NCBI GenBank assembly: GCA_017559885.1
Contig: JAFYQN010000193.1
Location: 1 to 24,154 of the forward strand
Origin: Clostridia bacterium
Lineage (GTDB): Bacteria > Bacillota > Clostridia > Oscillospirales > Acutalibacteraceae
Length of the DNA stretch: 24,154 bases
Direction of reading: 5' to 3'
A model generated the notes under the pieces. It worked only from the letters and a program-made list of their open reading frames with translations, searched no databases and had not been told where the DNA came from. A program made the position numbers and the translations under genes. Below, piece by piece: positions 13,727 through 21,965 of this stretch. Numbering within the stretch: position 1 is the stretch's first letter; every line of letters starts with the position of its first letter.

Positions 13727-14317
13727 TCAATTTTCCTCTATCGCGAGCTCTATTGTCTTTCGTACGTCGTCGGCGCCTGTGCCTTTAAGCGCGCTAAACG
13801 GAACAATTGTAACACCCTCGCCCAAGTCGCCAAGTTCTTGTTTTAGCAATGCAAGGCGATTGTTAAACTCGGTTTTGTTTAATTTGTCGCACTTGGTAAG
13901 AACTACTGCGTAAGGTATTTCAAAATGAGCCAAAAACTCAAGCATTGAAATATCGAACTCGGTAGCAGGATGGCGCATATCGATAAGTTGCAAGCAAAGC
14001 TTAATGTTGCGGTCGGTACGGAAATATCCTTCCATAAGCTCTGCCCAACGCTCACGTTCACTATCGGCAACCTTGGCATAACCATAACCGGGTAGGTCCA
14101 CCAAACGAAACTCGGGCAAACGATAAAAGTTAATGGTTACTGTTTTGCCTGGTGTAGAACTAACGCGCGCAATAGATTTGCGATTTAGTATCTTATTTAT
14201 TAGAGAAGATTTGCCAACATTTGAGCGACCCGAAAAACAAATTTCGGGTAGGTTTGATTCTGTAAGTTGTTCAAGCGTGCCAAATGCGGCTTCAAAATCT
14301 ACTTTGTTCCAGTTCAT
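13727..14317 (-). CDS. engB: Ribosome biogenesis GTPase EngB (YsxC/YihA)
   Basis: EngB is an essential GTPase needed for late 50S subunit assembly. All five G motifs are present in the 196-residue product: G1 GRSNVGKSS near residue 30, G2 TPGKT, G3 DLPGYG, G4 TKCDKL and G5 SALKG. The length is typical. The start is set by GAGGTG before the ATG. It lies directly after lon, the same order as lonA-ysxC in Bacillus, but here a 69-bp palindromic repeat occupies the gap. The nitroreductase gene follows almost without spacing. Confidence 0.95.
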   Translation of the reverse strand: MNWNKVDFEAAFGTLEQLTESNLPEICFSGRSNVGKSSLINKILNRKSIARVSSTPGKTVTINFYRLPEFRLVDLPGYGYAKVADSERERWAELMEGYFRTDRNIKLCLQLIDMRHPATEFDISMLEFLAHFEIPYAVVLTKCDKLNKTEFNNRLALLKQELGDLGEGVTIVPFSALKGTGADDVRKTIELAIEEN

Positions 14318-14341
14318 ACGGTCACCTCTAAAAACATTTTC

Positions 14342-14410
14342 GTAGGGGAGGCGTTTCGCCTCCCGTTTGGTTTATATCTAATCTTGCGGGAGGGGAGACC
14401 CCTCCCCTAC
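14342..14410. repeat. Palindromic GC-rich intergenic repeat between lon and engB
   Basis: The outer arms GTAGGGGAGG (14342-14351) and CCTCCCCTAC (14401-14410) are perfect 10-bp inverted repeats. Each half also folds alone: GGGAGGCG/CGCCTCCC with a TTT loop near 14346-14364, and GGGAGGGG/CCCCTCCC with an AGA loop near 14388-14406. The centre is AT-rich. This layout resembles the short REP-like or MITE-like elements found between genes in gut Clostridia. It contains no gene and has no T-run that would make it an ordinary terminator; other copies cannot be seen in this window. Confidence 0.75.
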
Positions 14411-14421
14411 ATTTTAAAATT

Positions 14422-16821
14422 TTAATTTCTTATAGCGTGAGATTTTACCTGCGCTTCGTGAAGATAGGTTTCACTTTTTGCGTCTTGCGCATCAAACGGT
14501 AAAAGAGCTCTATCAATAATTTCAGAAACGTATTGCACAGGTATAAACTCAAGGTTTTCGCGCACCTTGGCGTCTACCTCGTCAATATCGGGGATATTGT
14601 CGTGCGGTATAAACACGCGTTTTACGCCGCCGCGATATGCCGCCATCGCCTTTTCTTTAAGTCCGCCAATCGCAAGCACTCTACCACGAATAGAAACCTC
14701 GCCCGTCATAGCGATGTCACGGCGCACAGCTCTACCCGTAAGGGCCGAAATAAGCGCGGTTGTGATTGTAACGCCTGCGCTTGGACCGTCTTTTGGTACG
14801 GCCGATTCGGTTGCGTGGATATGGATATCTTTTGTTTTGTAAAATTCGGTGTCGATACCGTATTTTGCGGCGTTTGCTCTAACAAACGTAATTGCCGCTT
14901 CGGCAGACTCTTTCATAACGTCGCCAAGATTACCCGTAAGTACGGTTTTTCCGCTACCTTCAAGCACGGCTACTTCCATTTGCATAATTTCTCCGCCAAC
15001 CTGTGTCCAGGCAAGTCCGTTTATTATACCAACTTCATCACGTGGAAGTATAATCTCGGGGCGATATTTTTTATGACCTATCATACTTTCAAGGTCGGAA
15101 GCTTTAATATTTACCCTTTTTGCGCTACCCTCGGCAATGCGTTTTGCCGCCTTGCCGCAAAGCGAACCAATAGTGCGTTGCAACTTACGCACGCCTGCCT
15201 CACGGGTATAAAAATCTATAATGCCATATATAGCGCTATCGGCAAAGTGACAATTTTTATTGCTTAATCCGTGCGCTTCGATTTCGCGAGGAACAATATG
15301 ACGTTTTGCAATATTGAACTTTTCTTCGCGAGTGTAACCGTCAAGCGATACCACTTCCATACGGTCAAGAAGCGGCGCCGGTATAGTATCAAGCGAGTTT
15401 GCTGTGGTAATAAATACCGCGCGGCTTAAATCGTATGGCATTTCAAGGAAGTTGTCGGTAAAGTTGCAGTTTTGTTCGGGGTCAAGCACTTCAAGTAGCG
15501 CGCTTGCAGGGTCGCCTTTATAATCCGAACCCAATTTGTCGATTTCATCAAGTAGTATTAGCGGATTAGACGTTCCTGCATTTTTGATAGCGGTCAAAAT
15601 TTTGCCTGTCATTGCGCCTATGTAGGTTTTGCGGTGACCGCGAATTTCGGCCTCGTCATGCATACCGCCTAATGATATGCGTTGGTATTTTCTACCCATA
15701 CATTCGGCAATGGTTTTGCCGATAGAGGTTTTACCAACACCAGGAGGGCCATAAAGACAAAGGATATTGCCCTTTGATTCGGGCGAGAGGGCGTAAACCG
15801 ACAACATTTCCAAAATGCGTTCTTTTACCTTGGTCATACCGTAAAAATCACGGTCAAGAATTTTTGCCGCCTTTTTGATATTTACAACCGCGTCGTCGCA
15901 ATTGTTCCAAGGAAGCGCAAGACACGCCTCGATATATGCGCGAGATACCGTGCTTTCGTGAGCGCCTTGGGGCATTTTTGAAAGTTTATTAATCTCTATA
16001 TGGATTTTTTCTTTTACCTCATCGCTTGCATTTAGCGCTTCGGTTTTTTCGTGATATTCTTCAATCTCGTTTGCCGCTTCGTCGCCGTATAATTCTTCAC
16101 TTATGACGCGCATTTGCTCTTTGAGATAATAATCGCGTTGATTTTCGTCAATATGCGCGCGAGTTTTTTGCCCGATACGGTTATCAATTTCGGTAACCTC
16201 GCGCTCTTTTGAAATAAGTTCAAGCAAAATCTTTGCTCGAGTTATTATATTAAGTTGTTCAAGTACATACTGTTTGTCATCAAAAGGCGCCGGGATATTA
16301 AAGGCGATAAAGTCACAAAGCGATGAAAGATTTTCGTTGGTTGCAACAGTAAGAATAATATCCTCGGGCAAATTTTGAGCCACTACGGCATAACGTTCAA
16401 ACTCTGATCGAATACGGCGGATAAGACTTTCTACGTAAACCTCGCGGTTTTTGATATCTTTATCTTCGCATTTTTCTATGGTGGCTACAAAGTGCTTGCC
16501 GTTGTCGTTAAAATTAATATGTCGCGCGCGGTAAAGACCCTTAACGAGCACCTTTGCGCCGCCGTCGGGCATTTTAAGCACCTGGCGCACGCGGCAAAGA
16601 CAACCCATATCATAAAGATGAGATGAGTCGGGGTCTTCTACTGCGATGTCTTTTTGTGTTACAAGATAAATCGGTACGTTTTTATCCATTGCAAACTGGA
16701 GCGCGTTAACCGATTTCTTTCTGCCGACGTCAAGCGTCAACAACATTTCGGGGAAGGCAACAAGTCCGCGCAATGCCATTGCGGGAAAAGTGCCTGCAAT
16801 TTTTTGTTCGTCTAATATCAT
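14422..16821 (-). CDS. lon: ATP-dependent protease La (Lon)
   Basis: Lon degrades misfolded and regulatory proteins in the cytoplasm. The 799-residue product has the full LonA layout: N-terminal substrate domain (about 10-205), coiled-coil linker, AAA+ module with Walker A GPPGVGKT (358-365) and Walker B LLDEID (423-428), and the C-terminal protease domain with catalytic Ser681 in PKDGPSAG and Lys724 in GGLKEK. The serine-lysine spacing is 43, as in E. coli. No proper Shine-Dalgarno site is correctly spaced: the nearest, GGAG, is 17 nt before the ATG with CCCCC between, so initiation may be weak or regulated. It follows the lipoprotein gene by 30 nt and precedes engB. Confidence 0.96.
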   Translation of the reverse strand: MILDEQKIAGTFPAMALRGLVAFPEMLLTLDVGRKKSVNALQFAMDKNVPIYLVTQKDIAVEDPDSSHLYDMGCLCRVRQVLKMPDGGAKVLVKGLYRARHINFNDNGKHFVATIEKCEDKDIKNREVYVESLIRRIRSEFERYAVVAQNLPEDIILTVATNENLSSLCDFIAFNIPAPFDDKQYVLEQLNIITRAKILLELISKEREVTEIDNRIGQKTRAHIDENQRDYYLKEQMRVISEELYGDEAANEIEEYHEKTEALNASDEVKEKIHIEINKLSKMPQGAHESTVSRAYIEACLALPWNNCDDAVVNIKKAAKILDRDFYGMTKVKERILEMLSVYALSPESKGNILCLYGPPGVGKTSIGKTIAECMGRKYQRISLGGMHDEAEIRGHRKTYIGAMTGKILTAIKNAGTSNPLILLDEIDKLGSDYKGDPASALLEVLDPEQNCNFTDNFLEMPYDLSRAVFITTANSLDTIPAPLLDRMEVVSLDGYTREEKFNIAKRHIVPREIEAHGLSNKNCHFADSAIYGIIDFYTREAGVRKLQRTIGSLCGKAAKRIAEGSAKRVNIKASDLESMIGHKKYRPEIILPRDEVGIINGLAWTQVGGEIMQMEVAVLEGSGKTVLTGNLGDVMKESAEAAITFVRANAAKYGIDTEFYKTKDIHIHATESAVPKDGPSAGVTITTALISALTGRAVRRDIAMTGEVSIRGRVLAIGGLKEKAMAAYRGGVKRVFIPHDNIPDIDEVDAKVRENLEFIPVQYVSEIIDRALLPFDAQDAKSETYLHEAQVKSHAIRN

Positions 16822-16851
16822 AAGGGGGTTTGATTTCTCCTAAGTTTAATT

Positions 16852-17406
16852 TTAGTGTATTACCGTAGCGGTTAAAGCATGGTCGGTAAACACAAATAAT
16901 ATGGTGTTATCCTTTACTTCGTATTCCAAAACGGTCATATTGGGGCTTGACGGCAAAAAGAACAACTCGCCTTTTTCTGCCTCGCGCTCGGTAGCGTCAA
17001 AACCCATTTCTGACATAGTGTCACGAAGTTCGGTAGACATAGCGCCGATGTTAAATCCGTATGCGCCGCCAACCTTTATAATATGGGTGATGCCTGCGTC
17101 TTTATCTTCAGTAAGATAACAACAGCTAATTTCGCCATCGGTCATAACGGTATATTCGCCTGATTCAAAATCGTAATAAAACGCTTCATCCTCTTCGGCA
17201 AAATCGCTCTCGCCGTTTTTTAAGGATTCATACTTGGCGCTAAGCGCGCTTTTTGTTTTGTCGACATCGTCGCCAAGTTTGTAGTCGACGCCGTCAATTA
17301 ATCCTTGCTTTGCATAAGATTTTATATCGGTATCGTGTTCACTGCCGCAAGCGGTAAGCGAAAGAACAAACATAATACATAAAACCAAACATAAAAAACG
17401 TTTCAT
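16852..17406 (-). CDS. Putative lipoprotein of unknown function
   Basis: The 184-residue product starts with a lipoprotein signal peptide, MKRFLCLVLCIMFVLSLTACGSEHD, written here as two overlapping parts: a charged-hydrophobic stretch ending LSLTAC and the lipobox Cys20 followed by GSEHD. It should be lipidated on that Cys and held on the outer face of the membrane. The mature part is acidic and contains an YESLKNGESDFAEEDEAFYY stretch and a VIKVGGAYGFNIG segment; I recognise no domain. A GGAG site precedes the ATG. It sits between pncB and lon with small gaps, so it is part of the same transcript, but nothing in the context fixes its role. Confidence 0.75.
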   Translation of the reverse strand: MKRFLCLVLCIMFVLSLTACGSEHDTDIKSYAKQGLIDGVDYKLGDDVDKTKSALSAKYESLKNGESDFAEEDEAFYYDFESGEYTVMTDGEISCCYLTEDKDAGITHIIKVGGAYGFNIGAMSTELRDTMSEMGFDATEREAEKGELFFLPSSPNMTVLEYEVKDNTILFVFTDHALTATVIH

Positions 17407-17419
17407 TTTATTTCTCCTT

Positions 17420-18868
17420 TTATTTTTTGTTTGCCTTATTAAGCAATTCGTTTCGTTGATCCCATAAGTCCTGACTTAAGTCAACGTAATAGGTATGCGG
17501 TTTTTCAAAGCGCTTAACCTCATCCCAAAGATTGTTAACCAACTCTTCACGCAAAGCGGAAATTTCCGAAACAGATGGTGATGTGTAAACCTGAGCGCCC
17601 TTTTCAAAAATCTTGACCTGAAGTTTGCGAGCGTAAAAATCGGTTACTGTCTTACGCTTCCAAGTATATGTTGGGTCAAAAATCTCGTATGGTTTTGAGT
17701 CGTCAATTTTTTCGTAATTAAGCGTAATAACGTCAGCAATCGCTTTGTTAGTGTTTTTGTCGTAAAGTCGCCACGGAATTTTAACACCCGGAACGGTAAT
17801 TTTTGCAATGTTTTCGCTAATCTTAATCTTTGGTGTAATAACTCCGTCTTGCTCGGTTGCGACAAGTTTATACACACCGCCAAAAACTGCCTCGCTTGAC
17901 GCTGTAATAAGTCGCTCGCCAACGCCATAGCTGTCAATACAAGCGCCCTGCATATCCATATCGCGAATAAGATGCTCATCAAGTGAGTTAGAAACGCAAA
18001 TTTTCGCGTCGGTATAACCGGCATCATCAAGCATTTTACGCGCTTTTTTAGAAAGATAGGCAATATCGCCGCTATCTATTCTAATGCCAAGCGGTCTAAA
18101 TCCTTGCGGTTTTATAACCTCATCAAAAACCTTGATAGCGTTTGGTATGCCCGATTTTAAAACGTTGTAGGTGTCTACAAGCAACATACAACTGTCGGGA
18201 TATTTTTCGGCATAGGTTTTAAAGGCGGTATATTCGTCGGGGAAAAGTTGCACCCAACTGTGCGCCATTGTACCAACCGCTTTTGTGCCAAAATCTTTTG
18301 CGGTTTTAAGGTCAGAAGTGCCACTGCAACCGCCTATTATTGCGGCGCGAGCGCCATAGTATGCGGCATCGGCGCCTTGAGCGCGACGAGCGCCAAACTC
18401 CATAACGGGACGTCCTTTTGCGGCACGCACGATACGGTTTGCCTTGGTGGCGATTAGAGATTGGTGATTAATGGTAAGCAGTACCATTGTTTCGATAAGC
18501 ATTGCCTGAATTGCGGGACCGCGCACTGTAACAATTGGCTCATTGGGGAAAATAGGTGTGCCTTCGGGTACTGCCCAAACGTCACACTCAAATTTAAAAT
18601 CGCGAAGATAATCGATAAACTCATCGCAAAAAAGTCCAAGCGATTTAAGATATTCAATATCGCTTTCATCAAAGTGCAGATTGTTAAGATAATCTATAAG
18701 TTGTTCAATACCTGCCATAATGGCATAACCGCCCGAGTCGGGCACACGACGGAAAAACATATCAAAATATGTAATGGTGTCGCGCATATCGCTTTGCATT
18801 ATGCCGTTTGCCATGGTCATTTCATAAAGGTCCATAAGCATAGTCAAATTACGATTATCCATTTTCAT
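17420..18868 (-). CDS. pncB: Nicotinate phosphoribosyltransferase
   Basis: PncB joins nicotinate to PRPP with ATP hydrolysis to give nicotinate mononucleotide, the entry to NAD salvage. The 482-residue product is the long bacterial form. It opens with NLTMLMDLYEMTMANGI, the family's N-terminal signature, and has EFGARRAQGADAAYYGARAA, GGCSGTSD, the GTMAHSWVQ segment with the regulatory His that is phosphorylated in the family, and GIRIDSGDIAYLSKKARK for PRPP binding. AGGAAG 8 nt upstream sets the ATG at 18866-18868. It follows argS by 22 nt. The downstream enzyme NadE is encoded in the same window under another promoter. Confidence 0.95.
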   Translation of the reverse strand: MKMDNRNLTMLMDLYEMTMANGIMQSDMRDTITYFDMFFRRVPDSGGYAIMAGIEQLIDYLNNLHFDESDIEYLKSLGLFCDEFIDYLRDFKFECDVWAVPEGTPIFPNEPIVTVRGPAIQAMLIETMVLLTINHQSLIATKANRIVRAAKGRPVMEFGARRAQGADAAYYGARAAIIGGCSGTSDLKTAKDFGTKAVGTMAHSWVQLFPDEYTAFKTYAEKYPDSCMLLVDTYNVLKSGIPNAIKVFDEVIKPQGFRPLGIRIDSGDIAYLSKKARKMLDDAGYTDAKICVSNSLDEHLIRDMDMQGACIDSYGVGERLITASSEAVFGGVYKLVATEQDGVITPKIKISENIAKITVPGVKIPWRLYDKNTNKAIADVITLNYEKIDDSKPYEIFDPTYTWKRKTVTDFYARKLQVKIFEKGAQVYTSPSVSEISALREELVNNLWDEVKRFEKPHTYYVDLSQDLWDQRNELLNKANKK

Positions 18869-18890
18869 AACAGATACTTCCTTTCTTGCA

Positions 18891-20579
18891 TTACATCTTT
18901 TCGGGCGCAGATATCTTCATCATATCAAGCACGTTTTTAATTACTATGCTTGTTGCATAGCAAAGGTTAAGACGCGCTTGAGTAAGCGCTTCGTCATCGC
19001 CCTTAACACGACAAGCGGCATAGAACTTGTGGAACTTTGTCGCAAGTTCGTTTACGTAGTGTGTAAGACGCGCAGGGTCATAAGCTTTTGCCGAATTTAT
19101 GATTTCGTCTGTAAGAGCCGAAATATGAATAATAAGTTCGCGCTCTTCAGGCGCTTTAAGAAGCGATAGTTCGTCGGCGGTACAGTCGCGTTTTGTGATG
19201 CCGTCTTCTGCGAGGTTTCGCAAAATACTGCAAATACGAGCGTACGCATACTGAACGTAGTAAACGGGGTTGCTGTTAGATTCGCTAACTGCAAGGTCAA
19301 GGTCAAAGTCAAAGTGTGAATTGGGCTCGCGAAGATTAAAGAAAAATCTTGCGGCATCAATGGGCACTTCATCAAGAAGAGTTACAAGTGTGATTGCCTT
19401 ACCCGAACGTTTTGATGCCTTTATAACCTCGCCATCACGCACAAGTCGTACCATCTGCATGAGTACAACGTCAAGGCGGTCAGCATCAACACCCAAAGCG
19501 GTAAGAGCCGCTTTAAGTCTTGGCACATAGCCGTGGTGGTCGGCACCCAAAATGTCGATTGCTTTGTCAAAGTTTCTAACCTGTAATTTATTGTAGTGGT
19601 AAGCAATATCGGGCACTACGTATGTTGGCACACCGTTTGCGCGAACGAGTACAAAGTCTTTATCGCAACCAAAATCGGTCGCCTTAAACCAAAGCGCATC
19701 CTCTTGTACGTAGGTATGACCGCTTTCTTTAAGAAGTTCTACAATACGCGCCGCTTCACCATTGTTGTGAAGGGTGCTTTCACGGAACCAAGTATCATAC
19801 TCAATACGATACTTGCGAAGGTCATCTTGAAGTCCTTGAATATTCTTAGGCAATGCAAACTCTACTAATGCCTTGCGACGAGTTGCCTCGTCCATGGACA
19901 TATATTTATCGCCGTTGATTTCGGCAAACGCTTTCGCATGATTTATAATATCCTCGCCGTGATATGAGTCTTCGGGCATTTCTACGCCGTCGGCATAAAT
20001 TTGTTGATATCTTAAATCAAGAGAAAGACCGAATTTGTTTATCTGGTTGCCTGCGTCGTTAATGTAAAATTCACGCTCGGTATAATAACCTGCGGCAGCC
20101 ATTACCGCCGCCAAGCAGTCACCCAACGCGCCGCCGCGAGCGTTACCTATATGCATAGGTCCTGTTGGGTTTGCCGAAACAAACTCTACAAGCGCACGCT
20201 TGCCCTCGCCGTAGTTGCTTTTACCGTAGTCGTCGCCCTTTGCTATAACGTCGGCAATAATATCGGCGTAATACTTGTCCGACAAGAATAGGTTTATAAA
20301 ACCGGGTCCTGCAATTTCGTATTTTTCAATAAAAGTATTTTCAAAATTTACATTTTCCATAAGTTTTTCGGCAATAGCGCGAGGAGCCGATTTAAAACCT
20401 CTTGCCCAAACCATTGCTGCGTTTACAGCATAGTCGCCGTTTTTACGGTCGGCAGGAACCTCTACCTTAAAGGGGGCAAGTTCTGCTTGTGGCAAATCGC
20501 CCTTTTCCATAGCGGTTTTTGCCGCTGTGACAAGTAAAGTTTCAATTTGTTTTTTTGCCTCATTTACTAATACTGACAT
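18891..20579 (-). CDS. argS: Arginyl-tRNA synthetase
   Basis: This class I synthetase charges tRNA-Arg. The 562-residue product contains the N-terminal Add-1 domain with NGDYAVNAAMVWAR, the HIGH-type signature as HIGN (143-146) in ANPTGPMHIGNARGGALGD, and the second signature as KASKRSG. The C-terminal DALR anticodon-binding domain has YAYARICSILRN. Family length is about 550-580, so it is complete. No T-box leader precedes it. It directly follows the ywiB-like gene, whose last codons carry the GAGGAAAG Shine-Dalgarno site; the ywiB-argS pair is common in Bacillota. Confidence 0.96.
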   Translation of the reverse strand: MSVLVNEAKKQIETLLVTAAKTAMEKGDLPQAELAPFKVEVPADRKNGDYAVNAAMVWARGFKSAPRAIAEKLMENVNFENTFIEKYEIAGPGFINLFLSDKYYADIIADVIAKGDDYGKSNYGEGKRALVEFVSANPTGPMHIGNARGGALGDCLAAVMAAAGYYTEREFYINDAGNQINKFGLSLDLRYQQIYADGVEMPEDSYHGEDIINHAKAFAEINGDKYMSMDEATRRKALVEFALPKNIQGLQDDLRKYRIEYDTWFRESTLHNNGEAARIVELLKESGHTYVQEDALWFKATDFGCDKDFVLVRANGVPTYVVPDIAYHYNKLQVRNFDKAIDILGADHHGYVPRLKAALTALGVDADRLDVVLMQMVRLVRDGEVIKASKRSGKAITLVTLLDEVPIDAARFFFNLREPNSHFDFDLDLAVSESNSNPVYYVQYAYARICSILRNLAEDGITKRDCTADELSLLKAPEERELIIHISALTDEIINSAKAYDPARLTHYVNELATKFHKFYAACRVKGDDEALTQARLNLCYATSIVIKNVLDMMKISAPEKM

Positions 20580-20581
20580 TT

Positions 20582-21001
20582 TTATCTTTCCTCCACTAAA
20601 ATTTCAACCTCATTTTCGCTTAAAGGTTGAAGATCAACATCTATTGTATAAACCATTTTTAATCTACCGCCCGACTCGTTTATATTGCATTTAACCTCTT
20701 TGCCGTAAATGCCAAGGGTAAGCGAACCCTGTGGTATGGCGTAAAGACAAGAATTTCTCTCGCCCTCGGTTATTATAAGTCGGGAATTAAGGTCGCCACG
20801 ACGTTCTAAAATAACGGTGTTATCCTCCGTTATGGTAAGAAGCGTTTTGGTTTTTGAACCCTCTACCGTTTGGTCTTCGGAGTAGGTGATGGTATATTCG
20901 TTTTCAAACACCCTAAGCGTACCCTCGGTACTAAGTTCTATTACGTCTTTTTGTCCGTCAAGACCTTGTGTTCCTTTAATTTTTACTAAAACTTTTTTCA
21001 T
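20582..21001 (-). CDS. DUF1934 family calycin-like beta-barrel protein (YwiB-like)
   Basis: The 139-residue product is a small, mostly beta protein of the DUF1934/YwiB family, which is predicted to form a calycin-like barrel. It starts with alternating basic and hydrophobic residues (MKKVLVKIKGTQG), has SRLIITEGERNSCLYAIPQG in the middle, matching the family's conserved turn, and ends VDVDLQPL-like with an acidic tail. It has no signal peptide, so it is cytoplasmic. The molecular function is unknown. It overlaps murI by 4 nt upstream and abuts argS downstream, the frequent context of this family in Bacillota. Confidence 0.85.
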   Translation of the reverse strand: MKKVLVKIKGTQGLDGQKDVIELSTEGTLRVFENEYTITYSEDQTVEGSKTKTLLTITEDNTVILERRGDLNSRLIITEGERNSCLYAIPQGSLTLGIYGKEVKCNINESGGRLKMVYTIDVDLQPLSENEVEILVEER

Positions 21002-21816
21002 ACTTTTTCAATATCTACCTGTTCAATCCCAAAATCTTTATTATAGTCGCCAAGCAGTATGTTTACAGTTCCAACAAATGCGTCGGTTTTGTCGCTTGCG
21101 TAAAATTTATGATTTGTGGCAGTGGTACCGTCATTTAAACTGTCGGTTTGTTTTAAAATTTCGCCTATTGCCTTAGCGGTTGCCTCACCCATATTTATAA
21201 GTGTTACCGAATTGCCCAAAACTTTTCGTATTATGCTTGATAATACGGGGAAATGTGTGCAACCCAATATAAGCGTATCAACGCCTTCGTCCATCATAGG
21301 TTTAAGATAGCGTTTTAAGGTTTCTATTGCGACCGCATCGTCAATATCGGTCCAACCCTCTTCTACAATGGGGACTAACAACGTGCCTGACGCTTCTACG
21401 ACTTTGGCAGTGGGCAAAAGCTGGAGTATTTGTTTTTTGTGGGCGCCGCTATTAATTGTCGCGCTTGTTGCCAAAATACCGATTTTGCCGTTTTTGGTAG
21501 TAGAAACTGCCGCGCGAACCGAGTGGGATACCACTTCTATAAAAGGAACGGGTAATTGCTCTGCCGTATCAGCCGCCACCGAAGATACCGTACCGCAAGC
21601 GGCAACAATCATCTTAACGTCGTGAGAAAGCAAAAAGCGTTCATCTTGAAGAGAGTATTTACGTATAGTATCGCGACCTTTTGTTCCGTAAGGTACGCGA
21701 CCTGTATCGCCAAAATAAACTATGTTTTCACGAGGTAACAGTTTCATAATTTCTCGAGCAACGGTAAGTCCGCCAAGCCCCGAATCAAAAACGCCTATTG
21801 CGCGGTTATCTGACAT
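20998..21816 (-). CDS. murI: Glutamate racemase
   Basis: MurI converts L-glutamate to D-glutamate for peptidoglycan stem peptides. The 272-residue product has the two-Cys active site: Cys74 in VAACGTVSS and the second Cys in LGCTHFPVL, with Asp11 in GVFDSGLGG and the GDTGRVPYG block. The usual motif is ACNTAS; here the Asn is Gly and the Ala is Val, a change worth noting because that Asn contacts the substrate in studied enzymes. AGGGG at 21826-21830 lies 9 nt before the ATG at 21814-21816 and only 3 nt before an upstream in-frame ATG at 21820-21822, so I chose the former. It is the first gene of the long block ending with the nitroreductase. Confidence 0.94.
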   Translation of the reverse strand: MSDNRAIGVFDSGLGGLTVAREIMKLLPRENIVYFGDTGRVPYGTKGRDTIRKYSLQDERFLLSHDVKMIVAACGTVSSVAADTAEQLPVPFIEVVSHSVRAAVSTTKNGKIGILATSATINSGAHKKQILQLLPTAKVVEASGTLLVPIVEEGWTDIDDAVAIETLKRYLKPMMDEGVDTLILGCTHFPVLSSIIRKVLGNSVTLINMGEATAKAIGEILKQTDSLNDGTTATNHKFYASDKTDAFVGTVNILLGDYNKDFGIEQVDIEKV

Positions 21817-21849
21817 AAGCATATTCCCCTTTCACAGTATATAAGTATT

Positions 21850-21884
21850 CATATTATATTAACATATAATATGATTTTTATCAA
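21850..21884 (-). promoter_or_regulatory. murI promoter overlapped by a 24-bp palindrome (possible operator)
   Basis: On the minus strand TTGATA (21879-21884), a 17-nt spacer and TAATAT (21856-21861) form a fair promoter. A perfect inverted repeat, CATATTATAT (21850-21859) and ATATAATATG (21864-21873) around TAAC, covers the -10 region and most of the spacer. A dimeric repressor bound there would block polymerase. The palindrome is entirely A/T apart from its ends, so chance must be considered. Confidence 0.55.
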
Positions 21885-21924
21885 GACTAAAATGAATGCA
21901 CAACGCAAAATAAAAGTTAAACAA

Positions 21925-21957
21925 AAACTGCTGATAGTTTATAGCTATCAGCAGTTT
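21925..21957 (-). terminator. Terminator of the phosphoesterase gene
   Basis: A perfect 13-bp stem (21925-21937 with 21945-21957) with a 7-nt loop lies 9 nt beyond the phosphoesterase stop. On the minus strand it is followed by TT-G-TTT, extending the run of T started in the stem. Confidence 0.85.
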
Positions 21958-21965
21958 AACAAAAA

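Noticed and set aside
14533..15267. 244-codon plus-strand frame opposite lon
   Set aside because: It lies wholly antisense to the conserved protease domain of lon, and its His/Cys-rich composition is typical of a shadow frame.
18461..18940. 159-codon plus-strand frame opposite pncB
   Set aside because: Antisense to a conserved enzyme, with no ribosome-binding site and biased composition.
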